From the NCBI GenBank assembly GCA_963811895.1, contig CAWETE010000004.1, positions 980,028 through 1,044,027 on the forward strand: a stretch of DNA of 64,000 nt, read 5' to 3'. The position numbers and the translations under genes are program-made. The notes under the pieces were generated by a model that did not search any database, was not told where the DNA came from, and was given only the letters and a program-made list of their open reading frames with translations. Positions 1 to 8,399 of this stretch are shown here, one piece after another (position 1 is the stretch's first letter; every line of letters begins with the position of its first letter). The stretch comes from DASSUW01 sp963811895 (GTDB lineage: Bacteria > Actinomycetota > Thermoleophilia > Solirubrobacterales > Solirubrobacteraceae).

Positions 1-1006
1 GGTCGAGCGCGAACGTGGTCTCGGGGTAGCGGGCCTCCGTGTCGGCGACCACGCGCGTGACGACGTCGGCGAGGTCGACATCCTCGTGCTCGTGGCTGTT
101 CGCCTCGCCGCGCGCGAGCGCCTGCAGCCCGTCCAGCAGCTCGACGAGCCGGCGCTGCTCCTCGAGCGCGTCCTCGAGCATCGCCTCGCGCTGCTCGGGC
201 GCCGCGTCGGGATGCCGGTGCAGCGCCGACAGCGTGGCCTGGACGGTGGTCAGCGGCGTGCGCAGCTCGTGGCCTGCGTCGAACGCGAAGCGCCGTGTCG
301 CCTCGAGCGCCCGCTCACGCTGCGCCGCGGACAAGCTCAACCGCGCCAGCATCTCGTTGAACGAGGCGGCCAGGCTCCGCACCTCGGCCGGCCCGTCCTT
401 CTCGGACACGCGAACATCGAGGTCGTCCTCCGCCGCGATCCGCCCGGCCGCCGACCGCAGCCGCCGAAGCGGTCCGAGCGTGCGCACCGCCGCCAGGAAG
501 GTCCCCAGCGCGGCGACGAGGAGGGCGGCGATCCCGAGCCGCGTCAGCCGCGAGTCGAGCTCGGCCTGGCGCCGCTCGAGGTCGGCCAGCGACGACACGA
601 CCTCGAGCCTGGCCAGGTCGCCCAGGCCGGCGTCGGCCAGCGGCGTCACCAGCACGCGGAAGCGCTCCCCGCGGCTCGTGACGGTGCGCAGCCCGGTGGG
701 CGGGACGCCGCCGGCGAGCTGCGGGCGCCCCGCGTCCAGCACGACGACGTCGTCGATGAACAGCCGCACCGAGCTGCCCGTGGCGCCGAGCACCGCGTCC
801 AGCCGCCGGTCGGTGTCGGGCAGCGCGTTCTGGACCGCGTCGACCGCGGTGGCCCGCGACAGCTCGGCGGTGCGCCGGAGCCGCTCGTCGAGGGCGTCGC
901 GCGCGGTCCGCTCCGCGTAGTTCGAGATCAGGACGCCGGAGACCCCGAGCACGACGGCGATGACGAGCCCGACTCCGAGAGTCAGACGAGCGCGGAGGCT
1001 GCGCAC
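1..1006 (-). CDS. Sensor histidine kinase, partial (cut by window edge)
   Basis: Membrane sensor kinase of the two-component system whose regulator lies directly upstream. Translation from GTG 1006 gives 335 residues before the edge: a first membrane segment at about residues 8-28, an extracytoplasmic sensor region of about 125 residues, a second membrane segment at about 155-176, a HAMP linker at about 177-225, and the HisKA box FAFDAGHELRTPLTTV with phospho-acceptor His246. The ATP-binding domain lies outside the window. It starts 14 bp after the regulator stop and so is the third gene of the RTX/regulator/kinase operon. The stimulus is unknown; the co-transcribed RTX-type calcium-binding protein suggests calcium or an envelope signal (inference). 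Confidence 0.9.
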   Translation of the reverse strand, partial: MRSLRARLTLGVGLVIAVVLGVSGVLISNYAERTARDALDERLRRTAELSRATAVDAVQNALPDTDRRLDAVLGATGSSVRLFIDDVVVLDAGRPQLAGGVPPTGLRTVTSRGERFRVLVTPLADAGLGDLARLEVVSSLADLERRQAELDSRLTRLGIAALLVAALGTFLAAVRTLGPLRRLRSAAGRIAAEDDLDVRVSEKDGPAEVRSLAASFNEMLARLSLSAAQRERALEATRRFAFDAGHELRTPLTTVQATLSALHRHPDAAPEQREAMLEDALEEQRRLVELLDGLQALARGEANSHEHEDVDLADVVTRVVADTEARYPETTFALD

Positions 1007-1019
1007 CGCGTGGAGCCTG

Positions 1020-1712
1020 TCACGGCCTCAGGACGAACCCGACGCCCCGCACGGTGTGCAGGACGCGCGGCTCGCCGCCTGCCTCGAGCTTGCGTCGCAG
1101 GTACCCGACGAAGACGTCGGCCACGTTGGTCTTGGGGTCGAAGTCGTAGCCCCAGACCTCCTCGTGGAGCCGCTCGCGGGCGACCACCTGGCCGGGATGG
1201 CGCATGAAGACGCTGAGGAGCTCGAGCTCCCGTCGCGTGAGCTCGAGGTCGCGGCCGGCGCGCAGCGCGCGGTGGCCCGCGAGGTCGAGCTCGAGGTCGC
1301 CGACCTCGATGAGGTCGTCGCTCTGCGGCGGCCGGCGGCGCAGGAGGGCATGCAAGCGGGCGACGACCTCCTCGAGCGCGAAGGGCTTCACGACGTAGTC
1401 GTCGGCGCCCGCCTCCAGTCCCGCCACCCGGTCGCCGATCTCGTCGCGCGCCGACAGGACGCACACCGGCAGGTCATGTCCGGCCCCGCGCAGGCGCCGC
1501 AGCACCTCCAGCCCGTCGAGGTCGGGCATCGCCATGTCGAGCAGCATCACGGCCGGCTCGATCTGCTCGATGGCGGCGAGCGCGGCTCTGCCGCCCGAGG
1601 CGGGCACCACCTCGAACCCCTCGAGCCGGAGCCCGGCACCCACGGTCCGCCGGATGCGCGCGTCGTCGTCCACCAGCAGCACGACCGCGGACTTCCCGGC
1701 GGCGTCAGCCAC
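1020..1712 (-). CDS. OmpR/PhoB-family response regulator
   Basis: DNA-binding response regulator of 230 residues. The receiver domain occupies about 1-120, with the acidic pocket VDDD at 14-17, phospho-acceptor Asp59 in LLDMAMPDLDG and the conserved Lys in YVVKPF. The C-terminal winged-helix domain follows at about 132-228, with LTRRELELL and VRGVGFVLRP typical of OmpR proteins. The GTG start overlaps the stop of the upstream RTX gene by 8 bp, implying translational coupling. The kinase gene follows. The repeated operator at 2128-2184, upstream of this operon, is the likely autoregulatory target (inference). Confidence 0.95.
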   Translation of the reverse strand: MADAAGKSAVVLLVDDDARIRRTVGAGLRLEGFEVVPASGGRAALAAIEQIEPAVMLLDMAMPDLDGLEVLRRLRGAGHDLPVCVLSARDEIGDRVAGLEAGADDYVVKPFALEEVVARLHALLRRRPPQSDDLIEVGDLELDLAGHRALRAGRDLELTRRELELLSVFMRHPGQVVARERLHEEVWGYDFDPKTNVADVFVGYLRRKLEAGGEPRVLHTVRGVGFVLRP

Positions 1713-2085
1713 TCGTGATGTTCTCGCAGTCGGACGACACGGAGTCGCCCGGTCCGCGGACGACGGTGTCGCGCCCGGCGCCGCACGAGATCACGTCCCG
1801 TCCCGGGCCACCGACGAGCCGGTCGTTGCTCGAGCCTCCGAGGAGCGTGTCCCTGCCGCGGCCGCCGTACAGGCGGTCGCCGCCGGAGTCGCCGATCAGG
1901 ACGTCGCGGCCGCCCTTGCCGATGAGCGTGTCCCGCCCGGCCTTGCCCTTGAGGCGGTCGTTGCCGCTCGTGCCGACGATGCGGTCGTTGCCGCTCGTGC
2001 CTTCCTTGTCCGCGGCGACGGCGACCGAGGCGCCGGTGCCGGCGCAAGCCAGCACGCAGAGAGCGATGAGGAGGACCCGACCCAT
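1705..2085 (-). CDS. Secreted RTX-type calcium-binding repeat protein
   Basis: Small exported protein of 126 residues. Residues 1-25 are a signal peptide (RVLLIALCVLACAGTGASVAVA). Nearly all the rest is a run of about eight nonapeptides of the GGxGxDxLx type (for example GTSGNDRLKG and GGRGRDTLLG), which in the RTX/hemolysin family form a calcium-binding beta-roll. A single pair of Cys residues lies near the C terminus. It is the first gene of an operon with a response regulator and a histidine kinase and overlaps the regulator by 8 bp. That linkage suggests it supplies or tunes the signal sensed by the kinase, but this is inference. Confidence 0.85.
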   Translation of the reverse strand: MGRVLLIALCVLACAGTGASVAVAADKEGTSGNDRIVGTSGNDRLKGKAGRDTLIGKGGRDVLIGDSGGDRLYGGRGRDTLLGGSSNDRLVGGPGRDVISCGAGRDTVVRGPGDSVSSDCENITSG

Positions 2086-2127
2086 GGGCTCAAGGATGAC
2101 GCGCCGGACGCCGCGAGCGGCCTCGGT

Positions 2128-2184
2128 CTCACGGAAATCTCACGTATGAGACGACTGTGAGGCGGTGCTGAGAAGACCGTGAGG
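2128..2184. promoter_or_regulatory. Three-copy operator between the RTX/two-component operon and the M15-like peptidase gene
   Basis: Two direct copies of TGAGAMGACYGTGAGG lie at 2147-2162 and 2169-2184, offset by 22 bp (about two helical turns), with two mismatches between them. A third, inverted copy, CTCACGGAAATCTCA, lies at 2128-2142. The block sits 43-99 bp upstream of the leftward RTX gene and 89-145 bp upstream of the rightward peptidase gene. Direct repeats with helical phasing are the usual binding pattern of OmpR-family regulators, so the co-encoded regulator is the best candidate. Confidence 0.6.
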
Positions 2185-2272
2185 ACGGCCTTGCGGCGGG
2201 CCGGTTCTGCCCTGAGGGTTTTGCCGCGACGGCGGCCGCCGCGTTCCAGGCAGACCTCAGAAAGGTGAAGAG

Positions 2273-3148
2273 ATGTCCATGCGCAGCAACTCGCGGCGTA
2301 TCGCCGCGCTGATCGCCGGTGCGGCGATCGCCTCCACGCTGATGGCTCAGAGCGCGGCAGCGGTGCCGCCTCCCGAAGCGACCACGACGGCGAAGCCCGT
2401 GATCAACATGGAGAAGCTGCTGATGGCAGCCCAGCTCGACCAGTACCGCCCCGGCAACCGGCATACGGCCGGCGCCGTCAAGAGCGTCAAGCGCGTGCAG
2501 CGGCAGCTGCGCCGGCGGGGCATCAGCGTCGCCGTCGACGGGAACTACGGCGCCCAGACCATGGACGGGTATGCCGCCTGGCAGCGCCGGCTCGGCTACT
2601 CCGGGCTCGACGCGAGCGGCATGCCAGGCGAGACGTCGCTGAAGCGGCTCGCCGGCCGCCGCTTCAACGTGACCCGCGTCGTGCGGCCGGGCGCCCGCCG
2701 CGCGTGGAGCGGGGTGACGCTCAACGTGCGCACCATCAGGATGCTGCGGACCGCTGGTCACCTCGTCGGTGGCCGCCGCTGCACGCTCGACGCCACCAAG
2801 GGCTCCTACACGGGCCCGGACAGCAGCTCGCAGGCCACGCACGCCGGCGGCGGCGCGGTCGACCTCAGCATCCGCACCCGCTGCGGGCGCTCGGTCAAGC
2901 GCGTGGTCAGCAAGCTGCGCCGCGTCGGGTTCGCGGCCTGGTTCCGCAACTGGTCCGGCAACCAGCACATCCACGCCGTCGCGATCTCCGATCCGGACAT
3001 GGCGAACGAGATCGCGTTCCCCGGCTGGTTCGACATGCGCGAGCAGGTCGTGGGCTTCGCCCAGAAGAAGGACGGCCTGAACGGCGCCACGACCGGGGAG
3101 ATGACCCGCCGGCTCCATACGTGGGAGCAGTTCAAGCGGTCCCGGTGA
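2273..3148 (+). CDS. Secreted peptidoglycan-binding protein with M15-like peptidase domain
   Basis: Exported 291-residue cell-wall protein. A signal peptide covers about 1-30. A PG_binding_1 domain lies at about 63-127 (VDGNYGAQTMDGYAAWQRRLG). The C-terminal half has the metal-site pattern of D,D-carboxypeptidase-like M15 enzymes: His190 and Asp197 in THAGGGAVDLSI, and His232/His234 in NQHIHAVAI. It probably cleaves or binds peptidoglycan stem peptides outside the cell. The ATG is preceded by an AAAGGTGAAGAG ribosome-binding site. It diverges from the RTX/two-component operon and shares its operator region, so it may be a regulon member. Confidence 0.85.
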   Translation: MSMRSNSRRIAALIAGAAIASTLMAQSAAAVPPPEATTTAKPVINMEKLLMAAQLDQYRPGNRHTAGAVKSVKRVQRQLRRRGISVAVDGNYGAQTMDGYAAWQRRLGYSGLDASGMPGETSLKRLAGRRFNVTRVVRPGARRAWSGVTLNVRTIRMLRTAGHLVGGRRCTLDATKGSYTGPDSSSQATHAGGGAVDLSIRTRCGRSVKRVVSKLRRVGFAAWFRNWSGNQHIHAVAISDPDMANEIAFPGWFDMREQVVGFAQKKDGLNGATTGEMTRRLHTWEQFKRSR

Positions 3149-3155
3149 CCTCCCC

Positions 3156-3187
3156 GCGGCTCGGATCGCGTCAGCGATCCGAGCCGC
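3156..3187 (+). terminator. Perfect 14-bp hairpin after the M15-like gene
   Basis: A 14-bp perfect stem (GCGGCTCGGATCGC and its complement) with a GTCA loop begins 7 bp after the stop codon. No T-tract follows, as is common in very GC-rich actinobacteria. It is the likely 3' end of the peptidase transcript. Confidence 0.75.
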
Positions 3188-3683
3188 CCGCGGGCTGGGG
3201 CAAGGCGGGGGTGGCTCGCATACGGGGCTCGCCGAGCGACGGAGCAAGCGTCCCGCGGCTTGCGCAGACTTGCCCTGTGCTGCGCAGGTCGCCTGTGGGG
3301 CACGAGACTTCCGAACCAGTCCGGCCGGCTACGTAAAGGTCGGGGATAGCGCCCAGTGCTGCGCCGCACTGGCCGCTGAGAAGAACGGCATACGTGCTCG
3401 ACCCGATAATTCAGGCACTGCTCGACATGCGGCGCGAGTCCGCGCGGCAGGTGTCGGACGCGCGACTTCCCGCCGACCGTGCCGAACTACCACCCCGCGC
3501 GCCACGACGCCGCGGGCCACGAGGCTGCGATTCGCGCCACCGCTTCAGTCCCGTCCGTGCGCTCGACCTCGCTGGCAAAGCGGCCCAAGACGTCACGCTA
3601 GTCCGGGGACGCTTCGCACACCGGCCGATCCGCACGTGTAGAAGGGCGGCAGCACGGGCGCGCGGCTGCTTCCTTTGTCCGCG
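3188..3683. other. Intergenic stretch without a supported gene
   Basis: About 500 bp between the terminator and the Excalibur protein gene. Open frames here have no recognisable motifs, no plausible ribosome-binding sites and unfavourable codon use, so no gene is called. No clear repeat or RNA structure was seen. Confidence 0.5.
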
Positions 3684-4175
3684 TCAGTCCTCGCAGGCGA
3701 CGCCGTCGCCGTCGCGGTCGAGGTCGAAGTGGTCGTCGCCTACCACCTCAACTCGCCCGGTGTAGTCGGGGCCGTCGCCGCTGCCGCCTGCGCAGTCGTA
3801 GTCGGCGGAGTTCGGGTCTAGGCACGCGCCGCTGTAGTTGGGATCGCAGCCGTCACCACCGCCACCTCCGCCGCCACCTCGGCGGTATTGGAAGCGGATA
3901 ACCCTGGAGCCCCGTGTCGCCCGCACGTCGTACTTGCCGCCGGAACGGCGGACCCGCGCGTAGTAGGTGTGCCAGCCGGGCAGCGTGATGTCCCCGCTCT
4001 CAGTAACACCGCGCTTCGCCACCTTGCGGGCGAACTCGCGGGCGTCGTCGCAGGCCACCTTGACGGCGGTCACGTTCTCAGCCCGGCCGCGAGGGTCGCC
4101 GCACTCTTCATAGGCCGCCGCAGCACTCGGGTACGAGAGGGCGATTACGACGGCTACAACGATTCCCCTGAGCAT
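3684..4175 (-). CDS. Secreted protein with C-terminal Excalibur calcium-binding motif
   Basis: Exported protein of 163 residues. Residues 1-21 are a signal peptide. The middle (about 25-95) is a small Cys-containing domain of unknown function ending in a run of glycines. The C-terminal Cys-rich segment finishes with DHFDLDRDGDGVACED, the DxDxDGxxCE signature of Excalibur domains, which bind calcium and occur on extracellular nucleases and wall proteins of Gram-positive bacteria. It is a single gene, and its start lies 431 bp from the left end of the genomic island. Catalytic residues are not evident, so an enzymatic role cannot be assigned. Confidence 0.8.
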   Translation of the reverse strand: MLRGIVVAVVIALSYPSAAAAYEECGDPRGRAENVTAVKVACDDAREFARKVAKRGVTESGDITLPGWHTYYARVRRSGGKYDVRATRGSRVIRFQYRRGGGGGGGGDGCDPNYSGACLDPNSADYDCAGGSGDGPDYTGRVEVVGDDHFDLDRDGDGVACED

Positions 4176-4606
4176 GGGGCGACGTTACAAACGCTCAGGC
4201 AATCTGTCTATTGGCAATCCGTCCACCGCCTCAACGGTCGACACCGTTCGTGATGCCCGGATGGAGAGGGAAGCGGCGGGATCTGCGACTCGCGCCCTAG
4301 CCTTTCGACGAGCCTCGACGGCGGGAGCACGTCGAGCTGAAGGTCCGACTAGTGATGGGGCAGCTAGTCACGATCGTCGCCGCCCTCCGGCCCGGTCGAC
4401 GTGGTCAATCGTCGTTCGATTCGTCGGACCCACGGGCGCGACGCGTCGATCCTGCGCGGCGGCTTCGTTGCTCGGGATGCCGCGCGCCTACGGTCGCTCC
4501 CCAGGTCGGGCCGTGGTTGTTGCCCCAGCGTTGCCCCGAGGCCCAGACAACAGCCCGGAGCCAATAGCCCCTGGCGCGGAAAGAACTGCGAAATGCGGCC
4601 CTTCCT
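4176..4606. other. Intergenic stretch left of the island, no supported gene
   Basis: About 430 bp of chromosome between the Excalibur gene start and the left attachment repeat. Before integration it would have lain just downstream of tRNA-Thr. No frame here has recognisable protein features. An AAATGCGGCCC motif at 4591-4601 recurs inside the island at 4748-4758 and may be part of the recombination region. Confidence 0.45.
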
Positions 4607-4652
4607 TTAGAGCCCTCTGCCGGACTCGAACCGGCGACCCTTTCCTTACCAT
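4607..4652 (-). repeat. Left attachment site (tRNA-Thr 3' fragment)
   Basis: 46-bp copy of the tRNA-Thr 3' end, from the anticodon region through the T-arm and acceptor stem. It matches 20306-20351 at 45 of 46 positions (T at 4641 against C at 20340). The sequence to its right does not continue the tRNA, so this is an attachment footprint, not a functional tRNA. Confidence 0.92.
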
Positions 4653-4741
4653 CCAGGCTTTTCCGCTGTTTGCGGCAAGGCGCGTTAGCGTGTGTGCCAT
4701 TGCAGGACTTTTGGACTCGACGCACCTGCGTTCTGAGCGCA

Positions 4742-4765
4742 GGCCCAAATGCGGCCCAGGAACGC
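4742..4765 (+). repeat. 24-bp subterminal repeat, left copy (candidate integrase arm site)
   Basis: Sequence GGCCCAAAtGCGGCCCAgGAACGC (variable bases in lower case, described here in parts: GGCCCAAA, then GCGGCCCA, then GAACGC). It matches 20221-20244 in 22 of 24 positions and in the same orientation. It lies 90 bp inside the left attachment repeat, where arm-type sites of lambda-type integrases occur. Confidence 0.55.
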
Positions 4766-4824
4766 TGACCCGCTGCTCGTCGACTCCGTCCCTGATTGGC
4801 GACGTGGCGCGAGTGCCTGAGCAG

Positions 4825-4870
4825 TTGACGCTCGACTAGGAGCCGCGTTGACGCTCCACTAGGAGCCGCG
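4825..4870. repeat. Tandem duplication of 23 bp
   Basis: Two adjacent 23-bp units (4825-4847 and 4848-4870, starting TTGACGCTCSACTAGG) differ at one base. The second unit contains the stop codon of the leftward AspBHI-like gene (4859-4861). It is probably a local replication slip. Confidence 0.8.
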
Positions 4871-6081
4871 TGGGAACGTAGCCTCCAGCCAAGCCCTCAC
4901 GGCGGCGGGGGTCGAGTGGCCGTGCTTCTTGAGCAGCTCGGCGATGTCGCGGCCGCAGATGACGATGATCGGCTGCTCGTCTCCGCGGATCTCCTCGTAG
5001 GCCTGCTTTCCGACGTAGCCGGTAGTGACGAACACGCCGAACTCGCGGTGGCGCAGCCGGGAGATCAGCCGGCTGGTTTCCTTGACGCCGGCGCCGTCCC
5101 CCGGCGCGTAGAGCTTGGCCTCCAGCGACCATGCGAGCTTGACGCGGTCGTCGGTCGGGGCCGACGTAGTAGTGGCCGTAGGCGTCGCGGCCGCCGTCGG
5201 CGGACCGCCGGGTGCCGATGAACGTCACCGACTCCTTGGCCTGCATGCTCCACAGCTCGATCGCGCATGCCTCGAACGCGTAGGGATCGTCGGCGAAGTA
5301 GTCGTAGATCGCCATGACCAGCGCAGCGTCCTTCTTGGTCTCGGGCTGCTGCTGTTCCTTCGTGCGGAACGCGATGGTCCGCGGCGACTCAAGCGGCGTG
5401 TACTTGCCCTTGTCACCCAGTCGCGGTAGGGCCTGGGGCAGGATGCGCCGAGCGTCTGACCCGCGGCGAGCTCGTCGAGCCAGGCGCGCGAAACGGTAGC
5501 GACGTCAAGGATCGTGAACGTCGCGCGGTAGTTCTGGAACCGCTCGCCGTTGGAGGTTCGCCAGATCGCGACGAGGTCGTCAGTCGGCTGGACGTCGTCG
5601 GCGCCCGGGACGGCGAGCCCGAGAAACCGCACGTCGCGTCCGCCGGCCTGGCTGGCCTTGTTGAAGAACAGGAAGGGAGGGATCTTCTCGCGCTCCGGCG
5701 GGCTGCCGTGCAGCCGGTCGAAGCAGGTGCGCAGGATCGCGTTACCGCCCCTGCTGGTGTCGTGCAGTTCCTTACCGGGTTCGCGGTTGTCGCCGAAGTA
5801 CGTGAACAGGCCGGTCTCGCGGTCGAGGGCGTCGGGCCAGTCGCGGTCGGCGCCGCTGGTGTAGAGGACGACCATCCGCACGTTGTCGTTCTTGGCCAGC
5901 CGGCGTAGCGGAATCCGCCCTGGTTGCCAACGGGGACGAGCTTGCCGAGCGGGTCGTCGCCGGCGTTGCCCGCAGTGCCGCCTTCGTAGACCGCCTCGAC
6001 GGTCAGGTCGGCAGCAGCGAGCTCGTTGAAGGGGATGGTCTTGCCAAAGGCCGGCGAGTATTCCGCACGACACGGCCTCAA
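4859..6081 (-). CDS. AspBHI-like modification-dependent restriction endonuclease (frame broken)
   Basis: Reconstructed protein of about 400 residues. The N-terminal half (GNQGGFRYAG, VVLYTSGADRDWPDALDRE, LFTYFGDNREPGKELHDT, PPFLFFNKAS) resembles the AspBHI N-terminal domain, an SRA-like reader of 5-methylcytosine. The C-terminal part has a PD-(D/E)XK/Mrr-type active site: GGRD followed by LEAKLY, then VFVTTGYVGKQAYEE. The family cuts methylated DNA. The protein is spread over several frames, with breaks near 5915, 5410, 5230 and 5160. Start: TTG 6081, 82 bp after the Vsr stop; other starts are possible. It is the last gene of the leftward defence operon. The family call is from memory of the motifs and has not been checked by search. 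Confidence 0.7.
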
Positions 6082-6163
6082 TGTCGAGCGAGAGATGCGG
6101 GGGCCGACCCTGGCCGCTGTGGTTTCCGCAGCCGGCCTTTGGCTTTCGGCTGCCTCAAGGAGG

Positions 6164-6649
6164 TCAATTCGGTCCTATCCGAGTCGCTTCTACCGCCGCT
6201 GCGACACGATCCGCCGCTTCGATCGGCGACTCGTGCTCCCATACCCGTACCGGCGTCCATCCAGCCGCCCGAAGTTCGTCGTCAGTATCCCGGTCGCGCA
6301 CTTGGTTCGCGGTGATCTTGTCTCGCCACCAAGCCGCGTTCGCCTTCGGCCAGGTCCCATGGTCCGGGCGTCCGTGCCAGAAGCAACCGTCGATGTAGAC
6401 GGCGACACGGGCTCTCGGGAATAGAATGTCGCCGCGTCGGCGCACTCCAGGTAGCGGCGCACGGTCGACAAAGAAGCGGAAGCCACGTCGATGTAACTCG
6501 GATCGAAGTGCCCGCTCGGGTCTCGTATCACGACGCTTGGTATTCTGCATCCGCCGCACTCCGGACGACGAGGCAGCTGGCACTCCCCGGCGGCTCACGA
6601 GCGCATCTGACCATCTACGATCAGGACGTATCAGGTCAGGCGGCACCAT
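6164..6649 (-). CDS. vsr: Very-short-patch repair endonuclease (Vsr)
   Basis: DNA mismatch endonuclease that nicks 5' of the T in T:G mismatches produced by deamination of 5-methylcytosine. Visible family landmarks are MQNTKRRDTRPERALRSELH at the start of the core, GDILFP with the catalytic Asp (about residue 74), VYIDGCFWHGRPDH with the catalytic His and a zinc ligand, and WWRDKI, all in one intact frame. ATG 6649 gives 161 residues, normal for the family; a GGCGGA ribosome-binding site precedes it. Location downstream of a 5mC methyltransferase is the classical dcm-vsr arrangement and supports its role in limiting C-to-T mutation. Confidence 0.92.
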   Translation of the reverse strand: MVPPDLIRPDRRWSDALVSRRGVPAASSSGVRRMQNTKRRDTRPERALRSELHRRGFRFFVDRAPLPGVRRRGDILFPRARVAVYIDGCFWHGRPDHGTWPKANAAWWRDKITANQVRDRDTDDELRAAGWTPVRVWEHESPIEAADRVAAAVEATRIGPN

Positions 6650-6834
6650 CTCATTCCGCCCGACGCGCGTCTCCGTGTAGCCGATGCTCGCTACACGGCC
6701 ACGGGTCCGACGGCTGCTTTCGGCCTCCCGGGGCGCGAACACGTCGCCTCGCCATTCGGAAAGGTCTGCTCGTGCGTACTCCGCGTCGCGACCGGAAGCG
6801 CTCGCCGCGCAGTCGCGGCCTCGAACCATGTGAC

Positions 6835-7080
6835 TCAGGCCCTCCCGGTCCAGCTCGACAGCGGTGTACGCAGGACCACCGAGGCCCCCGCAAGAAGACG
6901 CCGCGACTCGATCCGTCCGCTCCGGATTTTCATCTGAAGGATCCCGCCCAGAACCGGGTGGGGAGACAACCGCCTGGCGACCTCGACACGGCATTGCTGG
7001 CGCATCCATTCGGTCCGGCCGCGTTCAGCCCATCGCGACGTCCTGAGCTTCGCCAAGCCTTGACCTACGTGCAGTTCCAT
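6835..7080 (-). CDS. Small protein of unknown function between methyltransferase and vsr
   Basis: An 81-residue frame starts at ATG 7080 (MELHVGQGLAKLRTSRWAER), inside the last codons of the methyltransferase gene and overlapping it by 16 bp, which suggests translational coupling. The product is basic, rich in Arg and Trp, without a membrane segment or known motif. A one-base indel near 6880 could extend it in another frame (AYTAVELDREGLSHMVRGRD) towards vsr, for a total of roughly 140 residues. I do not recognise it. Its position suggests a role connected with methylation or Vsr, but this is inference. Confidence 0.4.
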   Translation of the reverse strand: MELHVGQGLAKLRTSRWAERGRTEWMRQQCRVEVARRLSPHPVLGGILQMKIRSGRIESRRLLAGASVVLRTPLSSWTGRA

Positions 7081-8265
7081 CCATAGTTCCGAAGGTGTCG
7101 CTCGACATCTTCCAGAAAACCGGGCCTGAATCGCAACGTGCTTTGCCGCGCTCGCCGAAGAAACCCGCTCGTGGCCTTCGCTGACAGCGGCTTGAGCGGA
7201 TAATTCAGAAGGCGCGCAGTCCTTGTGACGTAATCGCCGCCGGCCACGGGCTGATCTCCACTTGCTGTACGCCACCAGCGTCACCGTATGCCGCAGTCGG
7301 CCAGCGAGCCGTGGGCGCAAGCGGCTGCTTTACCGTCCGATCGACCCCAGGATCCGCAAGTCGACGACCCAACCGCTCGGCGACGGGCACCGAGACGGCA
7401 TTTCCCACGAGCTTCCATCTAGCGCCCATGCCGCGAGTCGCCGACCGCGGCGGGAGCGGTCCAGTCGCTATCGAATCCCTGTAGGCGCTCGGCGTCGCGG
7501 ATATCGGGTGTACCGACGAAACCCTCCCCTGCAAGCCATATCGCTGGAGGCGATGGAATGCCGATCGTCGAGCCACCTTTCAAGGTCGGAACAACGTCGA
7601 TTCCCCATCCGAGGCCTCGCGTTCCTTCCGTCCAGTAGAAACCGAACGCCGTCGCGTCTTCCTGTGGCTCGACGATGGGGTGGGCATCGTCGGCGAATAC
7701 CACGCTGCCGGGATCGCGACCCTTGAGGCGACCAGAATGACGCGTTGCCGTCTCTGAGGTAGGCCGAACGCCCGCGTGTCGACGACTCTATAGGCCCACG
7801 CGTATCCGAGCTCAACCAGCGACTCGGTCAAGAATCGCATCGCCTCGCCTCGCTCAAGCTGCAACATGAAGGGCACGTTCTCGAGGACAGCCACTTCGGG
7901 GCCCGTTCGGGATCTTCGATCAGCCGGAACACCTCGGCCACCAAGCCGGACTGGCGGCCGGCGATGCCCGCGGTTCGACCCGCTTGGCTGAGATCCTGAC
8001 AAGGGAAGCCGGCCGCGACCACGTCGGCTGCCGGAAGCGCCGGAATGTCGCGCACGTCGGAGACGAGCGGAACATCGGGAATCGCGACTTCGAGAACGGC
8101 CTTAGCATGGAGATCGATCTCACATAGAAGCGCGCTCTCGTGGCCAGCACGTTGAAAACCGAGCTCGATACCACCGATCCCCGCGAACAGCCCGACGACG
8201 CTCAGTCGGGTCCGCGAGCGGGCTACCTCGATTCGTGACGCCGAGACGGCGAGCGATGCTTGCAT
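7065..8265 (-). CDS. drmMII: DNA (cytosine-5) methyltransferase, DrmMII-like (frame broken)
   Basis: C5-cytosine methyltransferase, about 400 residues after reconstruction. Motif I FAGIGG is at about 27-32, motif IV GFPCQDLSQAG has the catalytic Cys at about 89, motif VI is ENVPFML, motif VIII QRRQRVILVAS, and motif X GNAVSVPVAERLGRRL. The target-recognition region lies between VIII and X. Frame breaks occur near 7900, 7715, 7440 and 7235. ATG 8265 is preceded by GGAAAGGA at good spacing. In class 2 DISARM the 5mC methyltransferase marks host DNA and protects it from the DrmAB machinery; the drmABC genes lie 1.6 kb away on the other strand. A solitary Dcm-like enzyme paired only with Vsr is the alternative. 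Confidence 0.85.
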
Positions 8266-8399
8266 CCCAAGCATCCTTTCCGTCCGGTCGGACGGAGCGT
8301 CTTCGAGGCCGAGCTGACGTCCCGCGTCCACATCCTGTTGAGGTCAGGCGAGCGAAGGCTCGCCCCCGGCTCGTCGCCGGCCAGCACGGATCGCGCGAC

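Noticed and set aside
39..1207. Long plus-strand open frames over the histidine kinase region
   Set aside because: Low-complexity Arg/Ser-rich shadows of the minus-strand kinase, which has clear HAMP and HisKA motifs.
4607..4652. Possible second tRNA-Thr gene
   Set aside because: Only the 3' half is present; the D-arm and 5' acceptor strand are missing. It is the att footprint.
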